Of a stretch of 64,000 bases of DNA, positions 15,904-25,759 are shown piece after piece. Every line of letters starts with the position of its first letter. The stretch's first letter is position 1. The position numbers were made by a program, and so were the translations under genes. The notes beneath the pieces are model-generated. The model was given only the letters and a program-made list of their open reading frames with translations, was not told the origin of the DNA and did no database searches. This DNA comes from CAWDMC01 sp963803295 (GTDB taxonomy: Bacteria; Acidobacteriota; Terriglobia; UBA7540): contig CAWDMC010000002.1 of NCBI GenBank assembly GCA_963803295.1, forward strand, positions 310,001 through 374,000, in the 5' to 3' direction.

Positions 15904-16452
15904 TTACGGAGAGGTCTTGGGGGGAGGCCCTGCGTGTTCGATGGCGTTCTTCAGACGCGTCAACTGTTCGCTTAGCATGGCGTCAGCCGGTGCGGCCCAG
16001 GTATTCATTCCTTTTGCGAGGTAGCCGGATACCGCGTAAACCATTTCCAGCTTGGTGCCGCCCGCTGCGGGCGAAAGCGTAATCGTCATCGTTCCGGTAG
16101 CGGCGAGCCCCTGCAAGGGACCGAGCGCTCCCAGCATGCGAAGAGTCTTGCCGGGTTGAAGGAATATAACTTCCAGGTGGCGGACCCCGCCCCCGCCAGG
16201 GAGTTTTTCGCAAAAACAGCCCATGGGTTTGGGTTCGATCGATAGGTTGTGCGCGTCACCCGAGAAGGTGTGCTCGGGATTCCACCAGTCGGCGGGGCGG
16301 AGCAGTTGACGGTAGACTCCGTCAGGAGCGCCCTGGATGTTTAGACTCAATTTCACCGTGAAGCCATTTGCCGCCGAATCGACGACCTCGGCCACCGCCC
16401 CTGGCGGTGCGGCAGTCGCTAGTAGCACCGCGAGACAAAGAGTGGCTCGCAT
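15904..16452 (-). CDS. exported SRPBCC (START/Bet v1-like) domain protein
   Basis: A 182-residue protein starting at the ATG at 16452 behind GAGGAGG; the ORF begins 7 codons earlier without a site. Residues 1-22 are a signal peptide (MRATLCLAVLLATAAPPGAV, then AEVVD). The rest fits the polyketide-cyclase/SRPBCC fold: FTVKLSLNIQGAPDGVYRQL, PADWWNPEHTFSGDA and a C-terminal helix (MLSEQLTRLKNAIEHAG). The domain forms a hydrophobic pocket for a lipid-like ligand; the ligand here is unknown. It stands alone between the GH43-like gene and the formaldehyde dehydrogenase. Confidence 0.8.
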   Translation of the reverse strand: MRATLCLAVLLATAAPPGAVAEVVDSAANGFTVKLSLNIQGAPDGVYRQLLRPADWWNPEHTFSGDAHNLSIEPKPMGCFCEKLPGGGGVRHLEVIFLQPGKTLRMLGALGPLQGLAATGTMTITLSPAAGGTKLEMVYAVSGYLAKGMNTWAAPADAMLSEQLTRLKNAIEHAGPPPKTSP

Positions 16453-16561
16453 TATCGTCCTCCTCAGCGCCAAAAATCCTGATATGTACTATCGAAGTTT
16501 AGACAATGCAGTTTTCTGCAAGCGTTCTCTGTGTGGTGGTTTCGTCGCGCTTGCTTTTGAA

Positions 16562-16755
16562 GGCGGCGTCGAGCCGCCGCGCTCCACGGCGCCTGCGGCG
16601 CTCACGCTGCCTGCAAGCGCAGCCCGCCATGGAGTACGGTGGCCCTAGCCACCGCCTTTACTAAATGGCACGTATTCAACTCCCAGCAGCAGAGGACGGA
16701 GGTCGTGCCTGCCGCGCCACCCTCCCGCCTCAAACAGGGGGCGGGAGGGTGTGGC
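16562..16755. repeat. palindrome-rich intergenic stretch
   Basis: The 365-bp gap contains GGCGGC-GTCGA-GCCGCC (16562-16578) followed by GCGCTCCAC, a GGTGGC-CCTA-GCCACC hairpin near 16640, and a strong one, GCCACCCTCCCGCC with GGCGGGAGGGTGTGGC (16716-16755, one bulged base). The last could terminate the formaldehyde dehydrogenase transcript, although no T-run follows. No gene is seen. Confidence 0.65.
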
Positions 16756-16817
16756 AAGCCTGAGCCTATGCCTTTGCTGACTATTGATGCCAGCCGGAGG
16801 CAGGCGCTACAGCTGGA

Positions 16818-18017
16818 TCAGGCGGCTGCTTTGCGAACTTCGCCGTGTGGGTCGAGCACAAACTTCTTGGCGGCGCCTTTGTCGAAGTCCTTGTACCCTT
16901 GCGGCGCCTCATCCAGAGTAATGACCGTAACGTTCACCGCTTTGGCGATTTGGATCTTGTCGTGCAGAATGGCTTGCATGAGCTGGCGGTTGTAGTGCAT
17001 GACGGGGCATTGGCCGGTGGTGAAATGCAGTGACTTGGCCCAGCCCAGGCCGATGCGAATGCTAAGGTTACCGGTGCGCGCGTTCTCATCGACGCCGCCC
17101 GGATCATCCGTCACGTAAAGCCCGGGGATGCCCATGCCCCCGCCCGCGCGGGTCACCTGCATCAGGGAATTCAGCACCGTGGCTGGACGTTCCACGGCGG
17201 CGTCCTTGCCGTGTCCACGTGCTTCGAATCCCACGCAGTCCACCGCAAAATCGATTTCGGGTTCGCCCATGATCTTTTCGATCTGTTCGCCCAGGCTGGC
17301 GCTTTGCTTCAGGTCCACGGTTTCACAGCCGAAGCTCCTGGCCTGAGCCAGGCGCTCCGGAATCAGATCACCCACAATCACCACCGCCGCACCCAACAGG
17401 TGGCAGGCTGCCGCACAGGCGAGTCCTACCGGACCGGCGCCGGCGACATACACGGTCGCACCGGGGCCCACGCCCGCCGTTACGGCCCCATGATAACCAG
17501 TGGGGAAGATGTCGGAAAGCAGGGTGAGATCGCGGATCTTGGGCATAGTTACGTCGCGCGGAGGCAACTTGAGAAGATTGAAGTCCGCGTAAGGACACAT
17601 CACGTACTCGGCTTGGCCTCCCACCCAACCGCCCATGTCAACGTAGCCATAGGCGGCGCCGGGCCGCGCCGGGTTGACGTTGAGGCAAATCCCAGTTTTG
17701 CCCTCTTTGCAATTACGACAGCGTCCGCAGGCGATATTGAAGGGTACCGAAACGATGTCGCCCTTCTTTATAAACTCTACGTCACGACCGGCCTCGATTA
17801 CTTCGCCCGTTATCTCGTGCCCGAGAACGAGGCCGTGGGGAGCAGTCGTGCGTCCCCGCACCATGTGCTGATCGCTGCCACAGATGTTGGTTGCAAGGAT
17901 CTTGAGAATCACCCCATGCTGACAGGGGCGTGATCCTAGCTCAAGTTTTGGAAAGTCAATGGATTGGACCTCGACCTTACCCGGTCCCATATACGCAAGT
18001 CCACGATTCGATGCCAT
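16818..18017 (-). CDS. fdhA: glutathione-independent formaldehyde dehydrogenase, zinc-dependent MDR
   Basis: A 399-residue medium-chain dehydrogenase, the length of the Pseudomonas putida FdhA family, which oxidises formaldehyde to formate with tightly bound NAD. Catalytic zinc ligands are in ILATNICGSDQHMV and GLVLGHEITGEV; structural zinc cysteines are in CGRCRNCKEGKTGIC. The Rossmann motif is VAGAGPVGLACAAACHL. The sequence AVDCVGFEARGHG and the long C-terminal half are typical of this subgroup rather than ordinary alcohol dehydrogenases. It is monocistronic and divergent from the receiver gene. A detoxification role or demethylation of methoxylated plant material would fit the surroundings. 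Confidence 0.92.
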   Translation of the reverse strand: MASNRGLAYMGPGKVEVQSIDFPKLELGSRPCQHGVILKILATNICGSDQHMVRGRTTAPHGLVLGHEITGEVIEAGRDVEFIKKGDIVSVPFNIACGRCRNCKEGKTGICLNVNPARPGAAYGYVDMGGWVGGQAEYVMCPYADFNLLKLPPRDVTMPKIRDLTLLSDIFPTGYHGAVTAGVGPGATVYVAGAGPVGLACAAACHLLGAAVVIVGDLIPERLAQARSFGCETVDLKQSASLGEQIEKIMGEPEIDFAVDCVGFEARGHGKDAAVERPATVLNSLMQVTRAGGGMGIPGLYVTDDPGGVDENARTGNLSIRIGLGWAKSLHFTTGQCPVMHYNRQLMQAILHDKIQIAKAVNVTVITLDEAPQGYKDFDKGAAKKFVLDPHGEVRKAAA

Positions 18018-18263
18018 CGCTGCACCTCCCGAAGCCGAAAATGAGTGGAACGACCCTAATGAGATCAGAAAACGATAACTAAATCAAGTTGCTACCATAG
18101 AAAAAGATTGTGGTCCGAACGGCCCTGATTTTGCCTGAGGAAATGGTTGCTGCATGACCGTCCGGCTCTTTGAGCGGCCCGCCCGAACAGCAGGTAGGAT
18201 CAGTTACGGAGGGATTACGTTGGATTGCCAGCAACTTAGTGTTAATCTGTGTGTAACGAGTTT

Positions 18264-18647
18264 ATGCCTATGGGAACCAGAACGATCTTGGTGGTGGAAG
18301 ACGATCTTGTCCAAGCGAGGTCATGGGCCGATCTGTTGCGGTTGTGGGGATACGAAGCCGAACTTGCGTTTGATGGAGTTGAGGCACTGACGAAGGTCGC
18401 CTCCACCTCTCCCAGCCTGGTTATCGCTGATCTGCGGATGCCGAGGCTGAGCGGACTCGGCCTACTGCGCGAATTGCGCGATCACTTTCCCGGCGTGAGA
18501 TGCATCCTGATCAGCGGGCAGAGCACGCTTGACGAGGCGATTGAAGGGATTGGCCTCGGCGCCTACCGGTTTCTCGAGAAGCCAGTCGATCCCGCGCGCC
18601 TGCAACTCGAAATCAGAAGCTGCCTCCGGCATTACGCCAAGAACTGA
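18264..18647 (+). CDS. single-domain response regulator (receiver)
   Basis: A receiver of 127 residues from the ATG at 18264 (or the ATG two codons later; a GTG 5 codons earlier is also open). Acidic pocket residues are in VVEDD, the phospho-acceptor is Asp56 (VIADLRMPRLSG), the conserved Ser/Thr is in ILISGQS and the Lys in FLEKPVDP. No output domain follows, so it either works by protein contact as in CheY-type regulators or feeds a phosphorelay. No histidine kinase lies nearby. It is 175 bp upstream of dnaE and not obviously linked to it. Confidence 0.9.
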   Translation: MPMGTRTILVVEDDLVQARSWADLLRLWGYEAELAFDGVEALTKVASTSPSLVIADLRMPRLSGLGLLRELRDHFPGVRCILISGQSTLDEAIEGIGLGAYRFLEKPVDPARLQLEIRSCLRHYAKN

Positions 18648-18822
18648 CGAAGGAAGATTGGATCACAGGAACCGTGAATTTTCGCCGATCTCGGGCGGAG
18701 TTCTGCGAACCCCGCTAGAAACCCGCACTTTTTCCGCTGGCTTTTGGGCCCTTACTGGGCAGGCCGTGGCAGGCCGTTATGTCCTTCGTCAGGTAACGGA
18801 CTTCTGCTAGAATGAACCCGGA

Positions 18823-21800
18823 ATGACATCCCCTAGTTTTGTTCACCTGCATCTTCATACGGATTACAGTCTTCTGGACGGAGCCTGTGAAGTTACGCGT
18901 CTGATGGATCGCGCGGCGGAGCTGAAGCAGCCCGCCGTGGCCATCACCGACCACGGAAATCTCTTCGGGGCGGTAAAGTTTTACGAGGCGGCCCTGGAGC
19001 GTAACCTCAAGCCCATCATCGGCTGCGAGGTTTACGTGGCGCCGACCAACCGCTTTGACAAGAATTCGGACGCCGACCGGCCGAATCACCTTGTACTCCT
19101 CTGCGAAAATGAGACCGGCTACCGCAACCTGGTGAAGCTGGCTTCCGCAGCTTACATCGAAGGGTTTTACTACAAGCCACGTATCGATAAGGACTTGCTG
19201 GCGCGCCACGCAAGCGGACTGATCGGACTCTCCGCCTGCCTGCGCGGAGAAGTGGCCGAAGCGCTCTCCAAGGAGCGGTTCGACTCCGCCCGCCAGTCGG
19301 CCTATGATTTGCGCGATATCTTCGGCAAGGGAAACTTCTTCCTGGAGATCCAGGACCACAATATTCCTGCCCAACAGGCCATCAATCCACATCTGGTGCG
19401 GCTCTCGCGCGAGAGTGGCATCGCCCTGATCGCCACCAACGATTGTCATTACCTGACCAAGGCCGACGCTCGCGCGCAGGACGTGTTGGTTTGTATCCAG
19501 ACTGGTAAGACCGTGAACGACACAGCGCGGATGAAGTTCTCCACCGAAGAATTCTATTTCAAGACGCCGGAAGAGATGGCGCAGCTCTTTGGCGATATTC
19601 CCGAGGCGCTGACCCGCACGGTGGAGATTGCCGAGCGCTGCCACGTGCACCTCGAGAAGAGCCAGCACGTCTTCCCGCACTTTGAGGTGCCGGCGGGCGA
19701 AACCATCGATAGCTATTTCGAGCGGGTAGCTCGTGAAGGATTTGAGTATCGCCGTCCCCAACTGGAGCGGCTAAGGGCGGCAGGACGCCTGCGTCATCCG
19801 ATCGAGGCTTACGAAGATCGTCTCAGCTTCGAAATTGAGATGATCAAGAAGATGCAGTTCCCGGGCTATTTCCTTATTGTCTGGGACTTCATCCGCTTCT
19901 CCCGGGAGCAGTGTATTCCCGTGGGTCCGGGCCGCGGCTCGGCGGCAGGCAGCCTGGTAGCCTATTCATTGCATATCACCGACATCGATCCGCTGCAGTA
20001 CGATCTGCTCTTCGAGCGCTTCCTGAATCCCGAGCGCATCAGCTTTCCTGATATTGACATTGATTTCTGTATGCGCCGCCGGGGTGAAGTCATCAACTAC
20101 GTCACCCAGAAGTATGGCCGCGAGAACGTCAGCCAGATCATCACCTTCGGCACGATGGGAGCCAAGGCCGTGATCCGCGATGCCGGCCGCGCCCTCGATC
20201 TGCCCTTCGCCGAAGTTGACAAGATTGCCAAGCTGGTTCCTACCACCCTGAACATCAGCCTGAAAGATGCGATTGCCCAGACAGCCGAGATGAGGCAACT
20301 GCGCGACGGCGATCCCCGTATAGCGGAACTGCTGGAAATCGCCGGACGTCTCGAAGGCCTGGCCCGGCACGCGTCGACGCATGCGGCCGGAGTGGTGATC
20401 TCACCTCAGCCGCTCACCGAAATCGCACCGTTGTACAAAAGCAACAAGGATGAAATCACGACGCAGTTTGCCATGGACGATCTTGAGCATATCGGGCTGC
20501 TCAAGATGGATTTCCTCGGACTCACCACGCTCACCGTGATTGACGATTGCCTCAAAGTGATCGAGCGGACGAAAGGCGAGACGCTTGATTTTTCGAAGCT
20601 GCCCCTTGATGACGCGGAAGCCTTCGAGCTCCTGGGAAAGGGATTGACTGCCGGCATCTTCCAGTTTGAAAGCCGGGGCATGACCGACATTTTGCGCCGC
20701 GCCAAGCCCAACCGTATCGCCGATTTGACGGCTCTGAACGCCTTGTACCGCCCCGGTCCCATGGGCATGATTGACGACTTCATCGCGCGTAAGGCGGGCC
20801 GCAAGCGAGTTACCTATGAGTTGCCGCAGCTCAAGGACATCCTGGAAGAGACCTATGGGATTATGGTCTACCAGGAGCAAGTGATGCAGATTGCCAACGC
20901 CGTCGCCGGCTTCTCCCTGGGCGAAGCCGACGTGCTCCGGCGGGCCATGGGGAAGAAGAAGCCCGAAGTCATGGCGCCCATGAAGGAAAAGTTCCTCAAC
21001 GGCGCCCGCATGAAGAAGGTTCCCGCCGTCAAGGCGGAGAAGTTGTGGGACCTGATGGTGCAGTTTGCCGGCTATGGGTTCAACAAATCGCATTCGGCAG
21101 CGTACGCCTATATCGCCTATCAAACGGCTTATCTGAAGACGCATTATCCGGTCGAATTCATGTCAGCCTTGTTGAGTTCGGAAATAGGGAACTCCGACAA
21201 GATGACGTTCTATCTGAATGAGTGCCGGGATATGGGGATCGAGATCCTCCCGCCTGACGTCAACTCCAGCAATCACAATTTCACTCCCGATGGTAAGGCC
21301 ATCCGCTTCGGCTTGACGGCGATCAAGAATGTGGGCGAGGCGGCGATCCAGTCGGTAGTGGCGGCTCGGGAGAAACTCGGCCGTTTCGACAATATCTTTC
21401 AGTTCTGCGAGAACATTGATTTGCGCCTGATGAACAAGCGGGTGATCGAGAGCCTGGTAAAGGCGGGCGCCTTGGATTCGCTGGGCGCGCGACGCTCGCA
21501 GTTGACCGCGGTGCTCGACCGCGCCATGGAACTCGCGGCCAGTGCCCAACGTCAGACTCTAAGCGGCCAGAGCGGCCTTTTCGGGGGCGAGGCTGCTCCC
21601 CAGCCGGTGCGTAGCGAGCCGCTGCCTGATCTCCCCGAGATCTCCGAGGCCGAGCGCCTGGCCGGTGAAAAGGAGGTGCTGGGCTTCTACGTTACAGGCC
21701 ATCCCCTGGAGAAATATCGCAAGGCCATCAGCTCCATCACTAAGTATGACACTTCGTCTCTGGCTGAGATCGAGCACGAAGCACCGGTTACTATCGCCGG

Positions 21801-22371
21801 ATTGCTCACTTCATTGCGGACGCGTCCCAGCAAGAAGGGCGATCTGTGGGCCAGCGGTGTTCTCGAGGATCTGCGTGGCGCGGTGGAAGTTCTGGTCTTC
21901 CCGCAGGCCCTCCAGCAACTGAAGGATATACTCAAGCCGGACACGGCCCTGGTGATCAAGGGCCGCGTCCGTCACGAGGAAAACTCGCCCACCCGCATCG
22001 TTGTCAGCGAGGCGCGATTGCTCGACGGAGCCGTGAAAAGCGCCAGGGCTAACGGTGTCCAGCGGTCGGCCGAAAATGTCGGCCCGGCTCGACGGGAAAA
22101 CGGCAGCGATCCGCAGATACGCATACGGCTACGCCTTCAGGCTGGCGAAGCGATCGAGGCGGCCGGAGAAGCGGCGACCCAAATGGCGAGCAACCTCGAG
22201 ATGCTACTCCTGTCCTATCCTGGCGAGACCCGGGTGTTGTTTGAGATGATACGGCCGGGCAATTTCAAAGCAGTGCTTAAACCGCGGCGAGCCGCAACGG
22301 TCCGCGCTGAAGAGGAACTGCTCGGGCGTCTGCGCGAAATCTGCGGGGAAGAAGCGATCATCATCGGTTAG
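18823..22371 (+). CDS. dnaE: DNA polymerase III alpha subunit
   Basis: Replicative polymerase, 1182 residues, the usual length for dnaE1. It starts with the PHP domain (FVHLHLHTDYSLLDGACEV, then AITDHGNLFG). The polymerase core contains GPGRGSAAGSLVAYSL and the catalytic aspartates in FPDIDIDFC (Asp410, Asp412, Asp414). The thumb and fingers region has FQFESRGMTDILRRAKP and ALYRPGPM. The C-terminal part carries the helix-hairpin-helix and OB-fold (PVTIAGLLTSLR) and a tau-binding tail. It is followed 23 bp downstream by accA, a recurrent dnaE-accA pairing in bacteria, and the two are probably co-transcribed. Confidence 0.97.
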   Translation: MTSPSFVHLHLHTDYSLLDGACEVTRLMDRAAELKQPAVAITDHGNLFGAVKFYEAALERNLKPIIGCEVYVAPTNRFDKNSDADRPNHLVLLCENETGYRNLVKLASAAYIEGFYYKPRIDKDLLARHASGLIGLSACLRGEVAEALSKERFDSARQSAYDLRDIFGKGNFFLEIQDHNIPAQQAINPHLVRLSRESGIALIATNDCHYLTKADARAQDVLVCIQTGKTVNDTARMKFSTEEFYFKTPEEMAQLFGDIPEALTRTVEIAERCHVHLEKSQHVFPHFEVPAGETIDSYFERVAREGFEYRRPQLERLRAAGRLRHPIEAYEDRLSFEIEMIKKMQFPGYFLIVWDFIRFSREQCIPVGPGRGSAAGSLVAYSLHITDIDPLQYDLLFERFLNPERISFPDIDIDFCMRRRGEVINYVTQKYGRENVSQIITFGTMGAKAVIRDAGRALDLPFAEVDKIAKLVPTTLNISLKDAIAQTAEMRQLRDGDPRIAELLEIAGRLEGLARHASTHAAGVVISPQPLTEIAPLYKSNKDEITTQFAMDDLEHIGLLKMDFLGLTTLTVIDDCLKVIERTKGETLDFSKLPLDDAEAFELLGKGLTAGIFQFESRGMTDILRRAKPNRIADLTALNALYRPGPMGMIDDFIARKAGRKRVTYELPQLKDILEETYGIMVYQEQVMQIANAVAGFSLGEADVLRRAMGKKKPEVMAPMKEKFLNGARMKKVPAVKAEKLWDLMVQFAGYGFNKSHSAAYAYIAYQTAYLKTHYPVEFMSALLSSEIGNSDKMTFYLNECRDMGIEILPPDVNSSNHNFTPDGKAIRFGLTAIKNVGEAAIQSVVAAREKLGRFDNIFQFCENIDLRLMNKRVIESLVKAGALDSLGARRSQLTAVLDRAMELAASAQRQTLSGQSGLFGGEAAPQPVRSEPLPDLPEISEAERLAGEKEVLGFYVTGHPLEKYRKAISSITKYDTSSLAEIEHEAPVTIAGLLTSLRTRPSKKGDLWASGVLEDLRGAVEVLVFPQALQQLKDILKPDTALVIKGRVRHEENSPTRIVVSEARLLDGAVKSARANGVQRSAENVGPARRENGSDPQIRIRLRLQAGEAIEAAGEAATQMASNLEMLLLSYPGETRVLFEMIRPGNFKAVLKPRRAATVRAEEELLGRLREICGEEAIIIG

Positions 22372-22394
22372 GGAGGGGAAGCTTACCGAAGGAA

Positions 22395-23378
22395 ATGAGC
22401 GACGCAACCCAACTCGCCATGGCAACAGAAATCGAGCGGCAGATTCAAGAGCTTGAGCAAACCGCGAAGACTGTGGCCGTGCATGACGAGATCGAGAGAT
22501 TGCGGGTGCAAGTCGAAGAACTACGTCGGCAGATGACGGCATCGGTGGAACCGGCAGGGACGAAGAAAGAGAAGACCGACGCCTGGGCCCGTGTGTTGCT
22601 GGCCCGGCACCCCCAACGTCCTTATACCCTTGACTATATCCAGTACCTCTTTACCGATTTCACGGAGCTGCATGGCGATCGTCGATTTGGTGACGACGCC
22701 GCACTGGTGGGCGGATTCGCTCGCTTCGAAGGCCGGCCGGTGATGGTGATTGGCCATCAGAAAGGCCGCGACACCAAACAGAAATTGCTGCGTAATTTCG
22801 GCATGGTGAATCCGGAGGGCTATCGTAAGGCGCTTCGCCTGATGCAGCTCGCTGCCAAGTTCAATCTGCCCATCATCACTCTGGTTGATACGCCCGCCGC
22901 CTACCCCGGTATTGGTGCGGAGGAGCGGGGCCAGGCTGAAGCCATCGCATACAACCTGAAGGAGATTCCCAAGCTGCGGGTGCCCATTATTGTGGTGATT
23001 CACGGAGAAGGCGGCAGTGGCGGTGCATTGGCCATCGCCATCGGCGACAAGGTCCTGATGCTGGAGAACTCCGTCTATTCCGTGATCCCGCCGGAAAGCT
23101 GCTCATCGATTCTTTGGCGCGACTGGAACCACAAGCAGGAAGCGGCGCGCGTCCTGAAGCTCACCTCGGAAGACCTTCGCGAATTCGGCATCGTGGACCA
23201 GGTAGTGCCCGAACCCTCCGGTGGCGCCCACACGGATTATCCCCAGGCTGCGGCTTTGCTGCGACCGTTTCTCGTTTCCACCCTGCGCGATCTCGAGTCC
23301 CTGTCTGCTGATGACCTTGTACGGCGGCGTCACGAGCGGATTCGGCAAATGGCGACGTTTGTCACCGAAAATGTCTAA
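22395..23378 (+). CDS. accA: acetyl-CoA carboxylase carboxyltransferase subunit alpha
   Basis: Subunit of the carboxyltransferase that makes malonyl-CoA for fatty-acid synthesis, 327 residues as usual. The N-terminal coiled coil (IERQIQELEQTAKTVAVHDE) is followed by the crotonase-like core: ARHPQRPYTLDYIQYLFTDF, GDRRFGDDAALVGG, FGMVNPEGYRKALRLM and TPAAYPGIGAEERGQAEAI. The oxyanion-hole region GEGGSGGALAIAIGD is intact. A purine-rich site lies before ATG 22395. The partner accD is not in the window. Confidence 0.96.
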   Translation: MSDATQLAMATEIERQIQELEQTAKTVAVHDEIERLRVQVEELRRQMTASVEPAGTKKEKTDAWARVLLARHPQRPYTLDYIQYLFTDFTELHGDRRFGDDAALVGGFARFEGRPVMVIGHQKGRDTKQKLLRNFGMVNPEGYRKALRLMQLAAKFNLPIITLVDTPAAYPGIGAEERGQAEAIAYNLKEIPKLRVPIIVVIHGEGGSGGALAIAIGDKVLMLENSVYSVIPPESCSSILWRDWNHKQEAARVLKLTSEDLREFGIVDQVVPEPSGGAHTDYPQAAALLRPFLVSTLRDLESLSADDLVRRRHERIRQMATFVTENV

Positions 23379-23404
23379 AGCGATGGCCTTGGTCGCTTCG
23401 CACC

Positions 23405-24211
23405 ATGAACTTAAGCCCCGATCGACCGATGATCAGCATTATCATTCCCACCTTCAATGAATCCTCGCAAATTGGACGGACGCTGCAGTGCCTGTGCGGG
23501 TTGCGCGGCGATTTCGAAATTCTGGTTTCGGATGGGCAGAGTACCGACGGTACAGCGGAGATCGTCGAAGCGACGCCGTCGAGTCGTGGGAAGCCCGTGC
23601 GCCTGTTGCGCTCCGCGCGGAGCCGCGCCCTTCAATGCAATCTGGCCGCAAGCGAGGCTCTGGGTGAAGTCCTGCTGTTTCTGCACGCGGACACGGCTCT
23701 CGACGCCGAGGCCATTGAGGTGCTGGCAAGCGCAATGGCTGCCAGTCCCGAGTTGGCGGGCGGCAGTTTCAGAGTCACGTTCGAAGGCCAAAACCTTTGG
23801 AGCCGCTTTTTCACTTGGGCGGATCGCCAGCGGCGGCGCTTCGGCATCTACTACGGAGACTCCGGACTGTTCGTGCGCCGCGAGATATTCGACCGGCTGG
23901 GTGGGTTTAGCTCCATTCCAATCATGGATGACTATGAGTTTGTCCGCCGCCTGGAGAGATCGGGACGCACCGTCTGCCTCCCGGCGGTGATCCGGGTGTC
24001 AGACCGTCGCTGGCGGCTCCAGGGGGCGTGGCACAGCATGTGGACGTGGTTCTGGATTCAGTTGTGTTTCTCTCTCGGGTTCCCGCCGGAGCTACTTGCT
24101 CGCTGGTACAGGCCCGTACGGGAGGAAGAGCGTGCAGCCCAAAGCGCGGACTCCTCGACTCTCAACGCGCACTTCAAGTTCGCTTCTCAAAACAATGCCG
24201 GTGACGGTTAA
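23405..24211 (+). CDS. GT2 glycosyltransferase, TIGR04283 type
   Basis: A 268-residue family 2 glycosyltransferase. The fold starts at MISIIIPTFNESSQIGRTLQ, with VSDGQSTDGTAEI and the metal-binding region VLLFLHADTALDAEA in place of a plain DxD. Later motifs YYGDSGLFVRREIFDRLGGF and PIMDDYEFVRRLERSGR are characteristic of the TIGR04283 (arsenosugar-biosynthesis or rSAM/selenodomain-associated) subgroup. The usual partner (TIGR04282 protein or radical-SAM enzyme) is absent nearby, so the acceptor is unknown. The start is ATG 23405 or the ATG 8 codons later; neither has a strong site. Confidence 0.85.
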   Translation: MNLSPDRPMISIIIPTFNESSQIGRTLQCLCGLRGDFEILVSDGQSTDGTAEIVEATPSSRGKPVRLLRSARSRALQCNLAASEALGEVLLFLHADTALDAEAIEVLASAMAASPELAGGSFRVTFEGQNLWSRFFTWADRQRRRFGIYYGDSGLFVRREIFDRLGGFSSIPIMDDYEFVRRLERSGRTVCLPAVIRVSDRRWRLQGAWHSMWTWFWIQLCFSLGFPPELLARWYRPVREEERAAQSADSSTLNAHFKFASQNNAGDG

Positions 24212-24709
24212 CGGGACTACCGGGCCTTTGCGTCGCACTTACCTTCTGAGAATTTGACGTTTGGATTAGATCCGCCTTTTCAATGGTTTACCCAATCAAT
24301 GGCGGACTTTGCGATTGGGAGTTGAAAAATCCCCGTTCGCTGGATTTGTGTTTTGCACCCCTCTGCTAGGCGCGATAATGCGCTGGAAACTCAAGGAAGG
24401 CGTGGTGTGTCTTGCGGCTGCCGCCGCGCGGGCGATTCGCCGGGTGATCTCAAAAGCTTTTTCTGACCTTGCGTTCGAGTGATCTGGAAGAACCCTAAAG
24501 TGTGGATGTTGCTGCATCCACTGTGATTAGTACACAGCAAGGAGTCCTGGTCCGACGGATCTCGCGTCGGCCAATCCGATTTCTGGATGAGGCCGCGGTT
24601 GTCCGAGGACACTTCGGTTCCCATCAAAGATAAACGGTCCTGATTATCCGTGTCGTGGCAATCCCACTTGAATATCAGGTGGGATGGCGAGCCTAAGAGA
24701 GGTGAAGAA
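24212..24709. promoter_or_regulatory. leader region of the dehydratase-like genes, with two hairpins
   Basis: The 498-bp gap holds no convincing gene. GTGGATG-TTGCTG-CATCCAC (24502-24521) and ATCCCAC with GTGGGAT (24661-24685, 11-base loop) are clean inverted repeats; the second ends 24 bases before the downstream start codon. It could act as an operator or as a translation-affecting hairpin. No known riboswitch motif was recognised. Confidence 0.45.
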
Positions 24710-25759
24710 ATGAGCACAGTGCCCTTTAGCGAGACTCCTCAGCAGCACGGCGTGGAAGTCGGGAGTAACCTGATTCAGATCGGCTCTAAAGAGGATCTGA
24801 TCCGCCGGCGTCTGGAAGAAGAAAGATCCCGGCTGTTTGAAGAAGCCGGACTTGATGTGCGGACTCAGCGCTTTCAAAAGCCGGTCGAGCATCCTTTTAC
24901 CAAGTCGCAGCGCGATCACACCACAATCTTGTTTGGTGGTCTCACCTGGAAGCACGAGAAACTGGTGCATGCGGCGCTCGAGAGCCTCGGCTACAAGTGC
25001 GAGGCGGTGCCCGTCGCCAACAAAAAGGCCTTCCAGCTGGGCAAAGAGTACGGCAACAACGGCCAGTGCAACCCCACCTACTTCACAGTCGGGAATCTGG
25101 TTCAGTACCTGCAACACCTCGAAGAAAAGGGCATGTCGAAGCCCGAGATCATCGACCGTTACGTGTTCTTCACCGCGGGTGCCTGCGGACCTTGCCGTTT
25201 CGGTATGTATGAAGCGGAGTATCGCCTGGCGCTGCGTAATTCGGGATTCGACGGATTCCGCGTGCTGCTGTTCCAGCAATCGGGTGGTTTGGATCAGGCC
25301 CAGGCTGAAGCGGGACTTGAGCTTAACCTCGATTTCTTTTTGGGTATTCTGAACGCGCTTAACATCGGCGACGTTGTCAACGATGTCGCTTATCAGATCA
25401 GGCCCTACGAGGTAAATTTGGGCGAGACTGATCGTGTTCTCGACGAGTGCATGGATCTGCTGCACGAAGTGATGCGCAAGAAGCAGCCTTATTCGCTCGA
25501 GGGCAAGTTTGGCGAAATGCTCAAGAAGACTTCGTTTGCCGGCACCGCCGCTTTTATCGGCAAATTCCTTAACCAGCTCTACGGTGATGATTTTACTGAG
25601 GCCCTCGAAGAAGTGCGGGACCGCTTTAACGCCATCCCGATCGATCGGACTCGGGTTAAGCCGGTGGTCAAGATCACCGGCGAGTTCTGGGCGCAGACCA
25701 CCGAAGGCGACGGCAACTTCAACATGTTCCGCTTTCTCGAGAAGAAGGGGCGCAGGTGA
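24710..25759 (+). CDS. 2-hydroxyglutaryl-CoA dehydratase D-component-like protein (first part)
   Basis: A 349-residue protein matching the central-to-late part of the giant CoA-substrate activase/dehydratase proteins of anaerobes. ATG 24710 follows AGAGGTGAAG; the ORF opens 20 codons earlier without a site. The diagnostic segments are FFTAGACGPCRFGMYEAEYR, in which two cysteines may bind an iron-sulfur cluster, FGGLTWKHEKLVHAALESLG and the C-terminal ITGEFWAQTTEGDGNFNMFR. Its stop overlaps the start of the next gene (TGATG). Together with the next ORF and the activase at 27274-30781 it would rebuild the fused protein of about 1400 residues seen elsewhere. The substrate is unknown; the family reduces or dehydrates CoA thioesters in a radical manner. 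Confidence 0.82.
   Translation: MSTVPFSETPQQHGVEVGSNLIQIGSKEDLIRRRLEEERSRLFEEAGLDVRTQRFQKPVEHPFTKSQRDHTTILFGGLTWKHEKLVHAALESLGYKCEAVPVANKKAFQLGKEYGNNGQCNPTYFTVGNLVQYLQHLEEKGMSKPEIIDRYVFFTAGACGPCRFGMYEAEYRLALRNSGFDGFRVLLFQQSGGLDQAQAEAGLELNLDFFLGILNALNIGDVVNDVAYQIRPYEVNLGETDRVLDECMDLLHEVMRKKQPYSLEGKFGEMLKKTSFAGTAAFIGKFLNQLYGDDFTEALEEVRDRFNAIPIDRTRVKPVVKITGEFWAQTTEGDGNFNMFRFLEKKGRR

Noticed and set aside
17218..17240. GCTTCGAATCCCACGC resembling a tRNA T-arm
   Set aside because: It lies inside the formaldehyde dehydrogenase gene, and no matching acceptor, D or anticodon arms surround it.
18715..19761. 348-codon minus-strand ORF opposite the start of dnaE
   Set aside because: Overlaps the PHP domain of dnaE; no family resemblance and a shadow-type composition.
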